A DNA stretch of 64,000 nt from Microlunatus phosphovorus NM-1 (GTDB lineage Bacteria > Actinomycetota > Actinomycetes > Propionibacteriales > Propionibacteriaceae). A program made the translations under genes and the position numbers. Every line of letters starts with the position of its first letter. Position 1 is the stretch's first letter. The stretch is taken from contig NC_015635.1 of NCBI RefSeq assembly GCF_000270245.1, forward strand, positions 3,534,001-3,598,000. The letters are read 5' to 3'. Shown here piece after piece: positions 32,941-41,766 of the stretch. The notes under the pieces were generated by a model, which was given only the letters and a program-made list of their open reading frames with translations, was not told the DNA's origin and ran no database searches.

Positions 32941-33953
32941 CCCCGCGCAGCGCACCAGGACAGCAGCTGGTCGACCGGCCAGGTGTTGATGACCCGCTCC
33001 GGCTCCAGTCCCAGTGCCTCAGCCCGCTCACATCCGTACGCCATGAACTCCAGCTGGCCCGGCGCGTGCGCATCGGTGTCGATGGAGAACAGACAGCCCA
33101 TGTCGATCGCGAGCTGCAGCAACCGGGTCGGCGGGTCGCGGCGTTCGGGTCGGGAATTGATCTCGACCGCTACCCCGAACGCGCGGCAGGCCTCGAACAC
33201 GACCTCGGCGTCGAAGCTGGACTCGGGCCGGATGCCGCGTTCACCGGTGATCAGCCGGCCGGTGCAGTGACCCAGGATGTTGGTCCGAGGGTTCGCGATC
33301 CCCGCCACCATCCGGTGCGTCATGGTCTCTGAGTCGGAGCGCAGTTTGGAGTGCACACTGGCCACCACGACGTCCAGCTCGGCAAGCAATGCATCGTCTT
33401 GATCAAGTCCGCCATCTTCCAGGATGTCGACCTCGATCCCTTGCAGGACACGGAAAGGGGCCATCGCAGCAGCCAGGTCACGAGTCACCGCCTGCTGCTG
33501 ACGGAGCCGCTCGGCAGTCAGTCCGCGGGCCACGGTGAGCCGCGGTGAGTGATCGGTGATGGCGCAGTAGTCATAGCCCAGGGAGCGTGCAGTGATCATC
33601 ATCTCCTCGAGCGGACTGCCCCCGTCGGACCAGGTGGAATGGACGTGCAGGTCGCCCTTGATCATGGCTCGCAACCGCTCGCCGCCGACCACCAGCGGCT
33701 GCTTCTCATCCCGCAGCTGTTGCAGATAGTCCGGCACCCGGCCGGCGCACGCCTGGCTGATCACCAAGGCGGTCTTCGGCCCGATGCCAGGCAGCTTCTT
33801 CCAGTCGTCGGCTTCGGCATGCCGCGCTCGCTCCGCAGGATCCAGCTCGGCCACGATGTCGGCGGCTCGGCGATAGGCCTTCACCCGATGTGTGTCGGAA
33901 CGGGTACGTTCCAGCAGGAAGCCGATCTCGCGGAGGGCATCGACGGGATTCAT
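32937..33953 (-). CDS. PHP-domain phosphoesterase, PolX-like without polymerase domain
   Basis: 338 residues. The N-terminal helical part has a helix-hairpin-helix (KLPGIGPKTALVISQACAG) like the DNA-binding part of PolX. The PHP phosphoesterase then shows its metal ligands in order: GDLHVHSTWSDG, AITDHS, GIEVDIL, ASVHSKL, ILGHCTGR, VEINSRP and DTDAHAP. The nucleotidyltransferase fingers/palm of full PolX are absent, so this is a stand-alone exonuclease/phosphatase half. A DNA-repair role is inference. It forms an operon with the phosphatase gene downstream. Confidence 0.9.
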   Translation of the reverse strand: MNPVDALREIGFLLERTRSDTHRVKAYRRAADIVAELDPAERARHAEADDWKKLPGIGPKTALVISQACAGRVPDYLQQLRDEKQPLVVGGERLRAMIKGDLHVHSTWSDGGSPLEEMMITARSLGYDYCAITDHSPRLTVARGLTAERLRQQQAVTRDLAAAMAPFRVLQGIEVDILEDGGLDQDDALLAELDVVVASVHSKLRSDSETMTHRMVAGIANPRTNILGHCTGRLITGERGIRPESSFDAEVVFEACRAFGVAVEINSRPERRDPPTRLLQLAIDMGCLFSIDTDAHAPGQLEFMAYGCERAEALGLEPERVINTWPVDQLLSWCAARG

Positions 33954-33960
33954 CGGGCGC

Positions 33961-34950
33961 TCACCGGCGTTGTCTCCTCGGTCGCGCTTTGAGTGGCACC
34001 GTCGGCATGGCCGGAGCCTCCATGACCCGCTCGCCCCGATCGATCACAGGTGGGAACCTACCGGTTCCCGCATCGGTGTCACGGTGCTCCCACAGCTGCC
34101 GGAAACTCGCGATCTCGTCGTGGCTACGGCCGATGAAGTTCCACCACATGACGATCTCCTCGACGAACGGCTCGCCACCGAGCAGCAGCATGCGTACGCC
34201 TTCGGCTCCCGCCGTCAGCCCGAGCCTGTCCCGACCCGAGCCGAGGTAGACCAGCTGGTCGGTCCGGGCGATCGCGCCTGCACCACCGATCAGCTCCCCC
34301 GCAATGACGAAGACGCCGTGCTCATGATCGGGGTCGACCGCCAACTCCACCTCGGCCCCCGGATCGAGGGTCAGATCGGCGCCGACGAGTGGGCTGAAGC
34401 TGATCGCCGAGGACCCTACGCCGTCCACCTCGCCGACCAGCACCCGACCCCTAACCCCGGGGCGATCCAGCCTGGGCAGGTCGACGTACCGGTCGAAGCG
34501 CGGCGGTTGATCGCGGACCGCATCGGGCAGCGCCACCCAGAGCTGCAGGCCGTGCAGCGTCGGCGGTTTGTCGGATTGGGAGATCTCGCTGTGCACGATG
34601 CCGTGGCCGGCGGTCATGATGTTGAGCGTGCCGGGCGAGACCAGCGCCTGAGTGCCCAGACTGTCGCGATGCTCGATCTCGCCCTCGATCAGCCAGCTCA
34701 CCGTCTGAAGTCCGGTGTGCGGATGGGCATAGACCTGCATGCCGGGAGAGTCGCGGACGTCTTCGGGACCGTAGTGATCCAGAAAGCACCAGGCGCCGAT
34801 CATCCGGATGTCGCGGTCGGGCAGCGCCCGGGCCACCAGCGTGGTCTTGCCGAGCCAGACCTTGCGAGCGGTGATCACCAGCTCCTCCGGCCCGCTCGGT
34901 AGCGCGGAACGGCAGACGTATTCCTCAGGCTTCGCCTCGAGAACGCTCAC
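33961..34950 (-). CDS. Pirin family protein
   Basis: 329 residues from GTG 34950, preceded by GGGAGGAG. Double-cupin fold with the pirin metal ligands in VYAHPHTGLQTVSWLIEGE and TAGHGIVHSE; the C-terminal cupin includes LLLGGEPFVEEIVMWWNF. Pirins are iron proteins, some with quercetinase activity. It ends seven bases before the PHP gene starts, so the two probably share a transcript. It is divergent from the ArsR-type gene, with 128 bases between the starts. Confidence 0.92.
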   Translation of the reverse strand: MSVLEAKPEEYVCRSALPSGPEELVITARKVWLGKTTLVARALPDRDIRMIGAWCFLDHYGPEDVRDSPGMQVYAHPHTGLQTVSWLIEGEIEHRDSLGTQALVSPGTLNIMTAGHGIVHSEISQSDKPPTLHGLQLWVALPDAVRDQPPRFDRYVDLPRLDRPGVRGRVLVGEVDGVGSSAISFSPLVGADLTLDPGAEVELAVDPDHEHGVFVIAGELIGGAGAIARTDQLVYLGSGRDRLGLTAGAEGVRMLLLGGEPFVEEIVMWWNFIGRSHDEIASFRQLWEHRDTDAGTGRFPPVIDRGERVMEAPAMPTVPLKARPRRQRR

Positions 34951-35054
34951 ATCCGCTCCTCCCTTGGTCACTGCCACGGCACTCACCCAACATCTTCCAC
35001 TCTGCGCAGGCTGGGACCAGCCCGAAGTGGAGATTGAGGACATTTGAACGCTTC

Positions 35055-35068
35055 TACGTACTTACGTA
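35055..35068. promoter_or_regulatory. Paired TACGTA palindromes in divergent promoter region
   Basis: Two TACGTA hexamers at 35055-35060 and 35063-35068, within a CTACGTACTTACGTACT string, end 10 bases before the start of the ArsR-type regulator and lie about 105 bases from the pirin start. ArsR-type proteins bind short palindromes of this kind, so autoregulation is plausible. Confidence 0.4.
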
Positions 35069-35078
35069 CTCTCGTGGT

Positions 35079-35585
35079 ATGTCTACTGAAAGCCTCGCAG
35101 AGCTGGAGCGGCGAGTCGCGTCCTTGGAAGAGGCGGTCGATCGGCTGATGGCGCGGCCTTCGCCGCCGTCCACCGACCCCGAGTTGGGCGATGGCTTCTG
35201 GGCGCTGCACGGGCTGGAGGAACGCGGTTTCGAGGGCGTGATGATGGTGGGCAGCGTGCCCGTGCCGGAGGCCGGGCCCGTCGCCTGGCAGACCGGCCTG
35301 ACCGCAGATGCCCTGCTCGACCTCGATTGGTCTGAGCTGGCGCCGACCATCGACGCGTTGTCGCATCCAGCCCGGCTCACCATCCTGCGACTTGTGCTGA
35401 GTGGTGTGTGCACCACGTCGGCCTTGCTGGAGCAGGAGTCGTTGGGCACCACCGGACAACTGCATCATCACCTACGCCAACTGGTCGCAGCAGGCTGGCT
35501 GACGCTGGTGAAACGGGGGCGCTATCTGGTGCCGGCGCACCGGGTGGTCCCGCTGCTGGTCGTGATTCTGGCGGCGAACCGATGA
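35079..35585 (+). CDS. ArsR-type winged-helix regulator with N-terminal coiled coil
   Basis: 168 residues. A short coiled coil (SLAELERRVASLEEAVDRLM) and a linker domain of about 60 residues precede the winged helix: TIDALSHPARLTILRLVL, then TTSALLEQESLGTTGQLHHH as recognition helix, and LVAAGWLTLVKRGRYLVP as the wing. The metal-binding CxC of classical ArsR is absent. The stop overlaps the start of the serine hydrolase (ATGA), which it very probably controls. Confidence 0.85.
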   Translation: MSTESLAELERRVASLEEAVDRLMARPSPPSTDPELGDGFWALHGLEERGFEGVMMVGSVPVPEAGPVAWQTGLTADALLDLDWSELAPTIDALSHPARLTILRLVLSGVCTTSALLEQESLGTTGQLHHHLRQLVAAGWLTLVKRGRYLVPAHRVVPLLVVILAANR

Positions 35586-37081
35586 GCGCCGCCGCGGAAC
35601 GCCTCCCCACCAGAACAACAGCACTGATCCTGCTGATCAGCCTGATCATCAGTGTGGGTATCGGGCTGCTGGCGGGGCCGGAGCGACAGCAGTTGAGCGA
35701 AGTGAGCTCTGGCGACGCCGAGCTCGCCCAGCGCGTGCGCACCGCGGCCGGTGACGGGGCCGGTGACGGGGCCGGACTGCGCTCGGTGGTGGTGGCGGAG
35801 GTGACGTCGACCTCGGTCCGGTGGGCCGGCCTCGGCAACGCCGACGCAGGGCGACGGCCCGGTGTCGCGCCGACGGATCAGACCATCTACGAGCTGGGGT
35901 CGGTCACCAAGACCTTCACCGGTGCCCTGTTCGCCGACGCCATCAAGCGGCGCGAGGTGCGTCCCGAGGACACTTTGGAGAAGCACCTGCCCGAGCTTCG
36001 CAGCACGGCGGCCGGCAAGGTCACCTTGGCCTCACTCGCCCAGCATCGGTCGGGCCTGCCGAGACTGGGAGCTACCGCCGAAGCGGCCGTGTTCAGCGCC
36101 ATGCTGAACGAGAACGCGTACGCCACCAGCACCACCGAACGGGTGATCGCCGACGCCGCGACCGCACCGGTGACCCCGGAGCAGCCGCCGACCTATTCCA
36201 ATCTCGGGGTCTCGCTGCTCGGCACGGCGCTGGTCCGTGCGGCTGGTCTGCCGGACTATCCGACCCTGGTCGCAGACCGGATCACCGGTCCGCTGGGGAT
36301 GACCGGCACCACGCTGGCCGGAGACTATCCGGAGCTACCCGAGGGAGCCGTCCCCGGCTTCACCGCGAATGGCCTGTGTACGCCGCGCTGGGTTGGAACG
36401 GGCTATCTGCCGATGGGATCGTCGACCTTCACCACGCTCGACGACCTCGCTATCTGGGCTCAGGCGCAGCTCACCGACCGAGCGCCCGGAGTCGACGCGC
36501 TGCAACCGACCGCGGACTTCGACGACCGCACCCGGATCGGCTGGACCTGGTTCGTCACGCCGGGTCCAGAGGGCACCACCGACACCTGGCACAACGGCGG
36601 CACCGCGGGGTTCCGCTCGATGCTGATCCTCGATCGGGCGAATGATCGAGCGGTCGTGATGATGGGCAACTCCGACGTCGATCTCGACCCGATCGCCGCG
36701 TCCTTGATGCACAACACGCCACCGCCCACAGCCGAGCGGCCGGTGATCGCCCAGGTGTTGGCCGCCCTGCCAGTCGTCCTCGCGCTGCTCTTCGGCATCA
36801 CTGCCCTGCGCCGGGCTCTCCAGGGCATAGCGTTGCTCCCGGCGATCGGTGCCCTGCTGACCGGCGTGTTCGGGCTGTTGCTGTTGTGGAGCTCCGGGCC
36901 TTGGGCGGCGGTCGGCGGCTGGCTGTGGGGCATTGCGCTCGCACCGGTGCTGGCAGCCGCCGCGATCCTCGCGGCGCGGGCCCGCACACTGTCATTCCTG
37001 CCCGAGCGGCGGGTCTGGCTGGCCTGGCTCGAGCTGGTGATCGGTGCCGCACTGGTCGGACTGGGAATTGCGCTCTGGTGA
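35582..37081 (+). CDS. Membrane-anchored serine hydrolase, class C beta-lactamase / PBP-like fold
   Basis: 499 residues. An N-terminal helix (TALILLISLIISVGIGLLA) anchors an external domain with the three penicillin-recognising motifs: SVTK (Ser-x-x-Lys, in ELGSVTKTFTGALFADA), YSN (in PTYSNLGVSLLG) and HNGGTAGFR in place of KTG. A C-terminal block with four membrane helices (about 395-499) follows. This layout matches the serine hydrolase/esterase or D-aminopeptidase-like members rather than true resistance beta-lactamases. Coupling to an ArsR-type regulator suggests inducible expression. Confidence 0.85.
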   Translation: MSAAAERLPTRTTALILLISLIISVGIGLLAGPERQQLSEVSSGDAELAQRVRTAAGDGAGDGAGLRSVVVAEVTSTSVRWAGLGNADAGRRPGVAPTDQTIYELGSVTKTFTGALFADAIKRREVRPEDTLEKHLPELRSTAAGKVTLASLAQHRSGLPRLGATAEAAVFSAMLNENAYATSTTERVIADAATAPVTPEQPPTYSNLGVSLLGTALVRAAGLPDYPTLVADRITGPLGMTGTTLAGDYPELPEGAVPGFTANGLCTPRWVGTGYLPMGSSTFTTLDDLAIWAQAQLTDRAPGVDALQPTADFDDRTRIGWTWFVTPGPEGTTDTWHNGGTAGFRSMLILDRANDRAVVMMGNSDVDLDPIAASLMHNTPPPTAERPVIAQVLAALPVVLALLFGITALRRALQGIALLPAIGALLTGVFGLLLLWSSGPWAAVGGWLWGIALAPVLAAAAILAARARTLSFLPERRVWLAWLELVIGAALVGLGIALW

Positions 37082-37101
37082 CCCACCGTAGGCTCAGCCC
37101 T

Positions 37102-38349
37102 ATGGCCGCGGCGAAGGGACTCAACGGGTCCCGGCCAGCCGCGGCGAAAACCCGGGCGGCGATCGCCAAGCGGCTCGCGGCCCAGGCATCGGGGATGACG
37201 ACGGCAACCATCGCCGAGATGGACGCCAAACACGACTGGTTCCGCGACCTCGACGCCGAGCACCGGTCTTGGATCACCCTGGTCGCCGGAGCCGGCATCA
37301 ACGGCTTCGTTTCCTGGTTCGCCGATGCCGAGCCGGACAGCCCCGCACCGTCCGAGGTGTTCGGCTCGGCACCTCGGGAACTCGCTCGGCGGATCAGCCT
37401 GCATCAGACCGTCGAACTGGTACGCACCACCATCGACGTGGTCGAGACCCAGATCGACGAGGTGATGCCGCGGGCCGATCGGGCCATCCTGCACACCGCC
37501 ATCGTCGCGTACAGCCGCGAGGTGGCGTTCGCCGCGGCGGAGATCTATGCCCGAGCAGCCGAACTCCGCGGCACCTGGGACGCCCGGTTGGAGGCCTCGG
37601 TGGTGGACGCGGTGCTACGCGGTGAGACCGATGACGCGGTCTTGTCCCGTGCCTCCACGCTCGGCTGGACCTCGACCCAGGGTGTCGTCGTGGTCGTCGG
37701 TGGCGCGCCCGACCCAGCGGCCCCCAACACCGTCGCCGCCGAACTCGAGGCCATCCGGGACCAGGCGGCAATCGCCGGCCTCGACATGCTCGGGGCAGTG
37801 CAGAGTGACCGGATGATCGTCGTCCTCGGCGGGTCCGCCTTGCAGCAGACAGAGTGGACATTGGGTGTCGTCGGCCGGTTCGCGGACTCGTTCGCCGACG
37901 GCCCGGTGGTGGTCGGTCCCCCGGTCGACCACCTGATCGAGACCGGGGTGAGCGCCCGTGAGGCACTGTCGGGCTATCGCGCAGTGGCCGGCTGGCCGGA
38001 GGCGCCGCGTCCGGTGAGCGTCCACGACCTGCTGCCGGAGCGGGCGCTGAACGGCGATGGACACGCGCGCCGCGCACTGGCTCGCGAACTCTACGACCCA
38101 CTCCGAGACGCCGGCGGCGGGCTGTTGGAGACCTTGGTGGTGTTCCTCGACCAGGGCTCGTCGGTGGAGGCAGCGGCCCGGACCTTGTTCGTTCACGCCA
38201 ACACGGTCCGCTACCGCTTACGCCGGGTACATGAGGTCACCGGCTACAGCCCCACACATCCGCGTGAGGCGTACGCACTGCGTCTGTCCTTGACCTTGGG
38301 GAGACTGCTGAGTCGTCGGGTGCGTGCCGAGGAGACGAGCACGGAATAG
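37102..38349 (+). CDS. fasR: PucR-type transcriptional regulator of fatty-acid synthesis (FasR-like)
   Basis: 415 residues. A central GGDEF-like PucR region precedes the C-terminal PucR helix-turn-helix: LLETLVVFLDQGSSVEAAAR, then TLFVHANTVRYRLRRVHEV. It is immediately upstream of fabD in the same direction, as FasR is in Streptomyces and Rv2242 in Mycobacterium, where it controls the fabD-acp-fabF type operon. The name is assigned by this synteny. A 20-bp palindrome lies between it and fabD (38433-38452). Confidence 0.82.
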   Translation: MAAAKGLNGSRPAAAKTRAAIAKRLAAQASGMTTATIAEMDAKHDWFRDLDAEHRSWITLVAGAGINGFVSWFADAEPDSPAPSEVFGSAPRELARRISLHQTVELVRTTIDVVETQIDEVMPRADRAILHTAIVAYSREVAFAAAEIYARAAELRGTWDARLEASVVDAVLRGETDDAVLSRASTLGWTSTQGVVVVVGGAPDPAAPNTVAAELEAIRDQAAIAGLDMLGAVQSDRMIVVLGGSALQQTEWTLGVVGRFADSFADGPVVVGPPVDHLIETGVSAREALSGYRAVAGWPEAPRPVSVHDLLPERALNGDGHARRALARELYDPLRDAGGGLLETLVVFLDQGSSVEAAARTLFVHANTVRYRLRRVHEVTGYSPTHPREAYALRLSLTLGRLLSRRVRAEETSTE

Positions 38350-38432
38350 TCACCCGGCCTGTGACAGGACCGAACAAGGCGCGTCGCGGTGACGTCTTTT
38401 GTCAGATTCCTACAAACACCTCGTCCCAGTTT

Positions 38433-38452
38433 CGTCGTGTCCATGCACGACG
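38433..38452. promoter_or_regulatory. Inverted repeat before fabD, candidate FasR operator
   Basis: CGTCGTG-TCCATG-CACGACG is a perfect 7+7 inverted repeat with a 6-base spacer, 31 bases before the fabD start. Its position between the regulator and the first biosynthetic gene fits an operator for the FasR-like protein (inference). Confidence 0.5.
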
Positions 38453-38483
38453 CACGCCGCCAAGTCAGGGAATAGTCAAAGGT

Positions 38484-39416
38484 GTGTTGGCCATAGTGGC
38501 GCCAGGTCAGGGCGCGCAGACCCCAGGATTCCTCAGCCCCTGGTTGACCGAGCAGTCCTTCGCTGACCGGCTGGACGCCCTCGCGGCCGTCGCCGAGCTC
38601 GATCTGCGCCACTACGGGACGGAGGCCGACGCCGACACCATTCGCGACACGGCGGTGGCTCAACCGCTGCTGGTGGTAGCCGGGATCCTCGCTGCCGAGC
38701 AGCTCTTCGTCGGCGCGGACCGTGGATTCGGCCCGGCCGGGATCGCCGCCGGGCACTCCGTCGGCGAGATCACTGCGGCCGCCGGGGTCGGCGTGCTGAG
38801 CAGTGAGGACGCCATGGTGTTCGTCCGCGAGCGCGGGCGCGGCATGGCCGAGGCGGCCGCCGGCACCCCGACCTCGATGACTGCGGTGATCGGCGGCAAG
38901 GTCGACGAGGTGCTGGCCGCGATCGAGGCTCAGGGGCTGACGCCCGCCAACAACAATGGCAGCGGCCAGATCGTGGCCGCCGGCACCGTCGAACAGCTCG
39001 CCGCGTTGGCCGAGCACCCCCCGACCCGAGCCCGGCTCATCCCGCTGAGTGTTGCCGGCGCCTTCCACACCGTGCACATGGCACCCGCCGTCGACCGGCT
39101 GCGCGAGCTCGCCGCCACGATGACCACCCATGGTCCGAGCACCACGCTGCTGTCCAATGCCGACGGACAGGCGGTCGCCGACGGCACCGAGGTCCTGCGC
39201 CGGCTGGTGAGCCAGGTCGCCTCGCCCGTCCGCTGGGACCTGTGCTTGGCCACCATGGCCGAGCTCGGCGTCACCGGACTGCTCGAACTGCCACCGGCCG
39301 GCACGCTGACCGGCATCGCCAAGCGCAACCTCAGGGGAGTCGAGCTGTTCGCCCTGAACACCCCCGATCAGCTGCCGGCAGCCCAGGAGTTCGTCGCCCG
39401 GCATGGCGCCGCCTGA
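38484..39416 (+). CDS. fabD: Malonyl-CoA:ACP transacylase
   Basis: About 310 residues from GTG 38484 (TTG 38487 is also possible). It moves malonyl groups from CoA to ACP for type II fatty-acid synthesis. Motifs: VLAIVAPGQGAQTPGFL, the nucleophile in GIAAGHSVGEITAAAGVG, and the catalytic histidine in LSVAGAFHTVHMAPA. The first gene of fabD-acpP-fabF. Confidence 0.94.
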   Translation: MLAIVAPGQGAQTPGFLSPWLTEQSFADRLDALAAVAELDLRHYGTEADADTIRDTAVAQPLLVVAGILAAEQLFVGADRGFGPAGIAAGHSVGEITAAAGVGVLSSEDAMVFVRERGRGMAEAAAGTPTSMTAVIGGKVDEVLAAIEAQGLTPANNNGSGQIVAAGTVEQLAALAEHPPTRARLIPLSVAGAFHTVHMAPAVDRLRELAATMTTHGPSTTLLSNADGQAVADGTEVLRRLVSQVASPVRWDLCLATMAELGVTGLLELPPAGTLTGIAKRNLRGVELFALNTPDQLPAAQEFVARHGAA

Positions 39417-39540
39417 TGCAGGATCGGACGTCGTACTGCCATGATCATCCCTGAGCCCCACCACCTGGGGACGCCCCCAAGATCTGGGCTGACCATTCCC
39501 GGTCCGTCCACCGTTCAACACCCCGAGGAGCTTTGAGCCC

Positions 39541-39786
39541 ATGCCCACCACCGAAGAGGTCCGCGCAGACCTGGCCGAGATCGTCAACGAGGTCGCGGGT
39601 GTCCCGACCGACGACGTCCAGCTCGACAAGTCCTTCACCGACGATCTCGATGTCGATTCGCTGTCCATGGTCGAGATCATCTACGCCGCTGAGGAGAAGT
39701 TCAGCGTGAGCATTCCCGACGAGGAGGCCAAGAACCTCAAGACGGTCGGGGACGCGGTCGCCTACATCGAGCGCGCTGCCTCCTGA
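39541..39786 (+). CDS. acpP: Acyl carrier protein
   Basis: 81 residues, acidic. The phosphopantetheine attachment serine is in DDLDVDSLSMVEII, and the helix III/IV region is FSVSIPDEEAKNLKTVGDAV. GAGGAG precedes the ATG. It carries growing acyl chains between FabD and FabF. It lies 124 bases after fabD and 133 before fabF. Confidence 0.97.
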   Translation: MPTTEEVRADLAEIVNEVAGVPTDDVQLDKSFTDDLDVDSLSMVEIIYAAEEKFSVSIPDEEAKNLKTVGDAVAYIERAAS

Positions 39787-39919
39787 ACGTGGCGGGCCGC
39801 GCCTTCTTGAGCGCGGCCCTCACCGCTTCCCTGCCACCAGATCACGCTGACAACAAGACCAGCCTGACTACAGACCACGCTGAAGCACGGCCACGCTGCC
39901 CCACCGGAAGGTCCAACTC

Positions 39920-41176
39920 ATGAGCCCGACCCCCATCGTCGTCACCGGACTGGGCGCGACCACCCCGCTCGGCGGGGACGTCGCCAGCACCTGGGAGGGG
40001 CTGCTCGCCGGTCGCTCCGGCATCAGCCGGATCGAACAGGACTGGGCCGCCGACCTGTCGGTGCAGATCGCTGCCCAGGCTGCCGTCGATCCCACCACCG
40101 TGCTGGAGCGTGTCGAGGCGCGTCGGCTGGACCGCTCTGCCCAATTGGGCGTGGTGGCAGCCATGGAGGCCTGGCGCGATGCCGGCTTCGGACTGAAGGA
40201 GGAGAACCCGGTCGACCGGGAACGCCTCGGAGTCGCGATCGCCACCGGCATCGGTGGCCTGCAGACGCTGCTCGGCAACTGGGACGTCCAGAAGGCGAAG
40301 GGCGCGCGCCGGGTGTCGCCGCTGGCCATCCCGATGCTGATGGCCAATGCGACTGCCGGCAACGTGAGCCTGCGGATCGGCGCCCAGGCCGGCGCACACG
40401 CGCCGGTCTCGGCCTGTGCCTCCAGCAACGAGGCGATCGCGCACGGTATCGACATGATCCGGCTGGGTCGGGCTGATGTCGTCGTAGTCGGCGGCACCGA
40501 AGGTGTGATCCACCCGATGCCGATCGCTTGCTTCGCGCAGATGCAGGCGATGAGCCGACGCAATGACGACCCCGAGCGGGCGTCCCGACCGTGGGACAAG
40601 GGCCGCGATGGCTTCGTCCTCGGCGAAGGCGCCGCCGTGATGGTGATCGAGACCCTCGATCATGCCCAGGCGCGCGGCGCCCGGATCTATGGCGAGTTGG
40701 CCGGCGCCGGCATCACCTCCGATGCCCACGACATGGTGCAGCCCGACCCCAGTGGCAAGTCGCAGGCCCGGGCCATGACCAACGCGCTACGCGAGTCCGG
40801 CCTCACTGCCGCCGACATCAAGCACGTCAATGCCCACGCCACCTCCACCCCGCAAGGCGATGTCACCGAGGCGCTGTCCATCCGGATGGCACTCGGCGAT
40901 GACACGAAGGCGATCGTGACCGGCACCAAGTCGATGACTGGTCACCTGCTGGGGGGTGCCGGTGCGTTGGAGTCGCTGGCGACGCTGCTGGCGCTGCATT
41001 ACCGGACCGTCCCGCCGACCATCAATCTGGACGACCCGGAGCCTGACCTGGGCATCGACATCGCCAGCACCATACGTGAGTTGCCGGCCGGTGACCTGGC
41101 AGGGATCAACAACTCCTTCGGCTTCGGCGGCCACAACGTGGCGGTGACCTTCACCAACCGCTACATCACCAGCTGA
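39920..41176 (+). CDS. fabF: 3-oxoacyl-ACP synthase II
   Basis: 418 residues, a condensing enzyme for chain elongation. The Cys-His-His triad is in VSACASSNEAIAHG (Cys), KHVNAHATSTPQGD (His) and TKSMTGHLLGGAGALES (His). The glycine-rich NNSFGFGGHNVAVTF stands near the end. ACCGGAAGG precedes the ATG. A fabH is not found between fabD and acpP as it is in Streptomyces, and the mycobacterial second KAS gene is absent too. Confidence 0.96.
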   Translation: MSPTPIVVTGLGATTPLGGDVASTWEGLLAGRSGISRIEQDWAADLSVQIAAQAAVDPTTVLERVEARRLDRSAQLGVVAAMEAWRDAGFGLKEENPVDRERLGVAIATGIGGLQTLLGNWDVQKAKGARRVSPLAIPMLMANATAGNVSLRIGAQAGAHAPVSACASSNEAIAHGIDMIRLGRADVVVVGGTEGVIHPMPIACFAQMQAMSRRNDDPERASRPWDKGRDGFVLGEGAAVMVIETLDHAQARGARIYGELAGAGITSDAHDMVQPDPSGKSQARAMTNALRESGLTAADIKHVNAHATSTPQGDVTEALSIRMALGDDTKAIVTGTKSMTGHLLGGAGALESLATLLALHYRTVPPTINLDDPEPDLGIDIASTIRELPAGDLAGINNSFGFGGHNVAVTFTNRYITS

Positions 41177-41268
41177 TCCGCAAAATTAGTTCATGACGGG
41201 AATTTGACTCTCAACGCCGCGACACGCCGATAAGGACCGCTCCGTAGGGTTTGAGAGGCAGGTTTCCG

Positions 41269-41766
41269 TCAAACCACCTTGTGCAGCCAGCGCACCGGTG
41301 CACCCTCGCCGGCGTACCGGAACGGCTCCAACTCGGCATCCCAGGGGCGGCCCAGGAGTTCGTTCAGCGCGTCGACCAGGTCCTGTTGACCCAGGCCGGC
41401 CATCAGCATCGCGTGCTTGATCCGCTCCTCCGGCACGACGACGTCGCCGTGCAGTCCGATCTGGGTGTGCATCACCCCAAGGCTGGGGGTGTAGGCGTAC
41501 CGGTGAGCCTCGACACCGGGGCTGGCCTCCTCGGTCGCCTCGAAGCGGATGCGCTGCCAGCCCTTGAGTGTCGAGGTCAGACGTGCGGCCGTGCCCGAAG
41601 GGCCCGTCCAGGCATACTCCGTCCGGTACGCGGCACGCTCGGCCGGCTGCGGGATCCAGTCCAGGCGTACGGGCGTGCCGAAAACACCACCGACACCCCA
41701 CTCGATATGTGGGCACAGTGCCGACGGTGCGGCGTGGATGTACAGCACTCCACGGGTTGTGCTCAT
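41269..41766 (-). CDS. DUF3145 family protein
   Basis: 165 residues from ATG 41766, preceded by GGAGG. The conserved start MSTTRGVLYIHAAPSALCPH and strings such as GPSGTAARLTSTLKGWQRIRF identify this actinobacterial family of unknown function. It commonly lies next to the fabF end of the fatty-acid locus, as here, but is convergent to it. The longer frame to 41814 lacks a ribosome site. Confidence 0.9.
   Translation of the reverse strand: MSTTRGVLYIHAAPSALCPHIEWGVGGVFGTPVRLDWIPQPAERAAYRTEYAWTGPSGTAARLTSTLKGWQRIRFEATEEASPGVEAHRYAYTPSLGVMHTQIGLHGDVVVPEERIKHAMLMAGLGQQDLVDALNELLGRPWDAELEPFRYAGEGAPVRWLHKVV

Noticed and set aside
35582-37081. Antibiotic-resistance beta-lactamase
   Set aside because: The SxxK and YxN motifs are present, but HNGG in place of KTG and a four-helix C-terminal membrane block fit the serine hydrolase/esterase branch instead.
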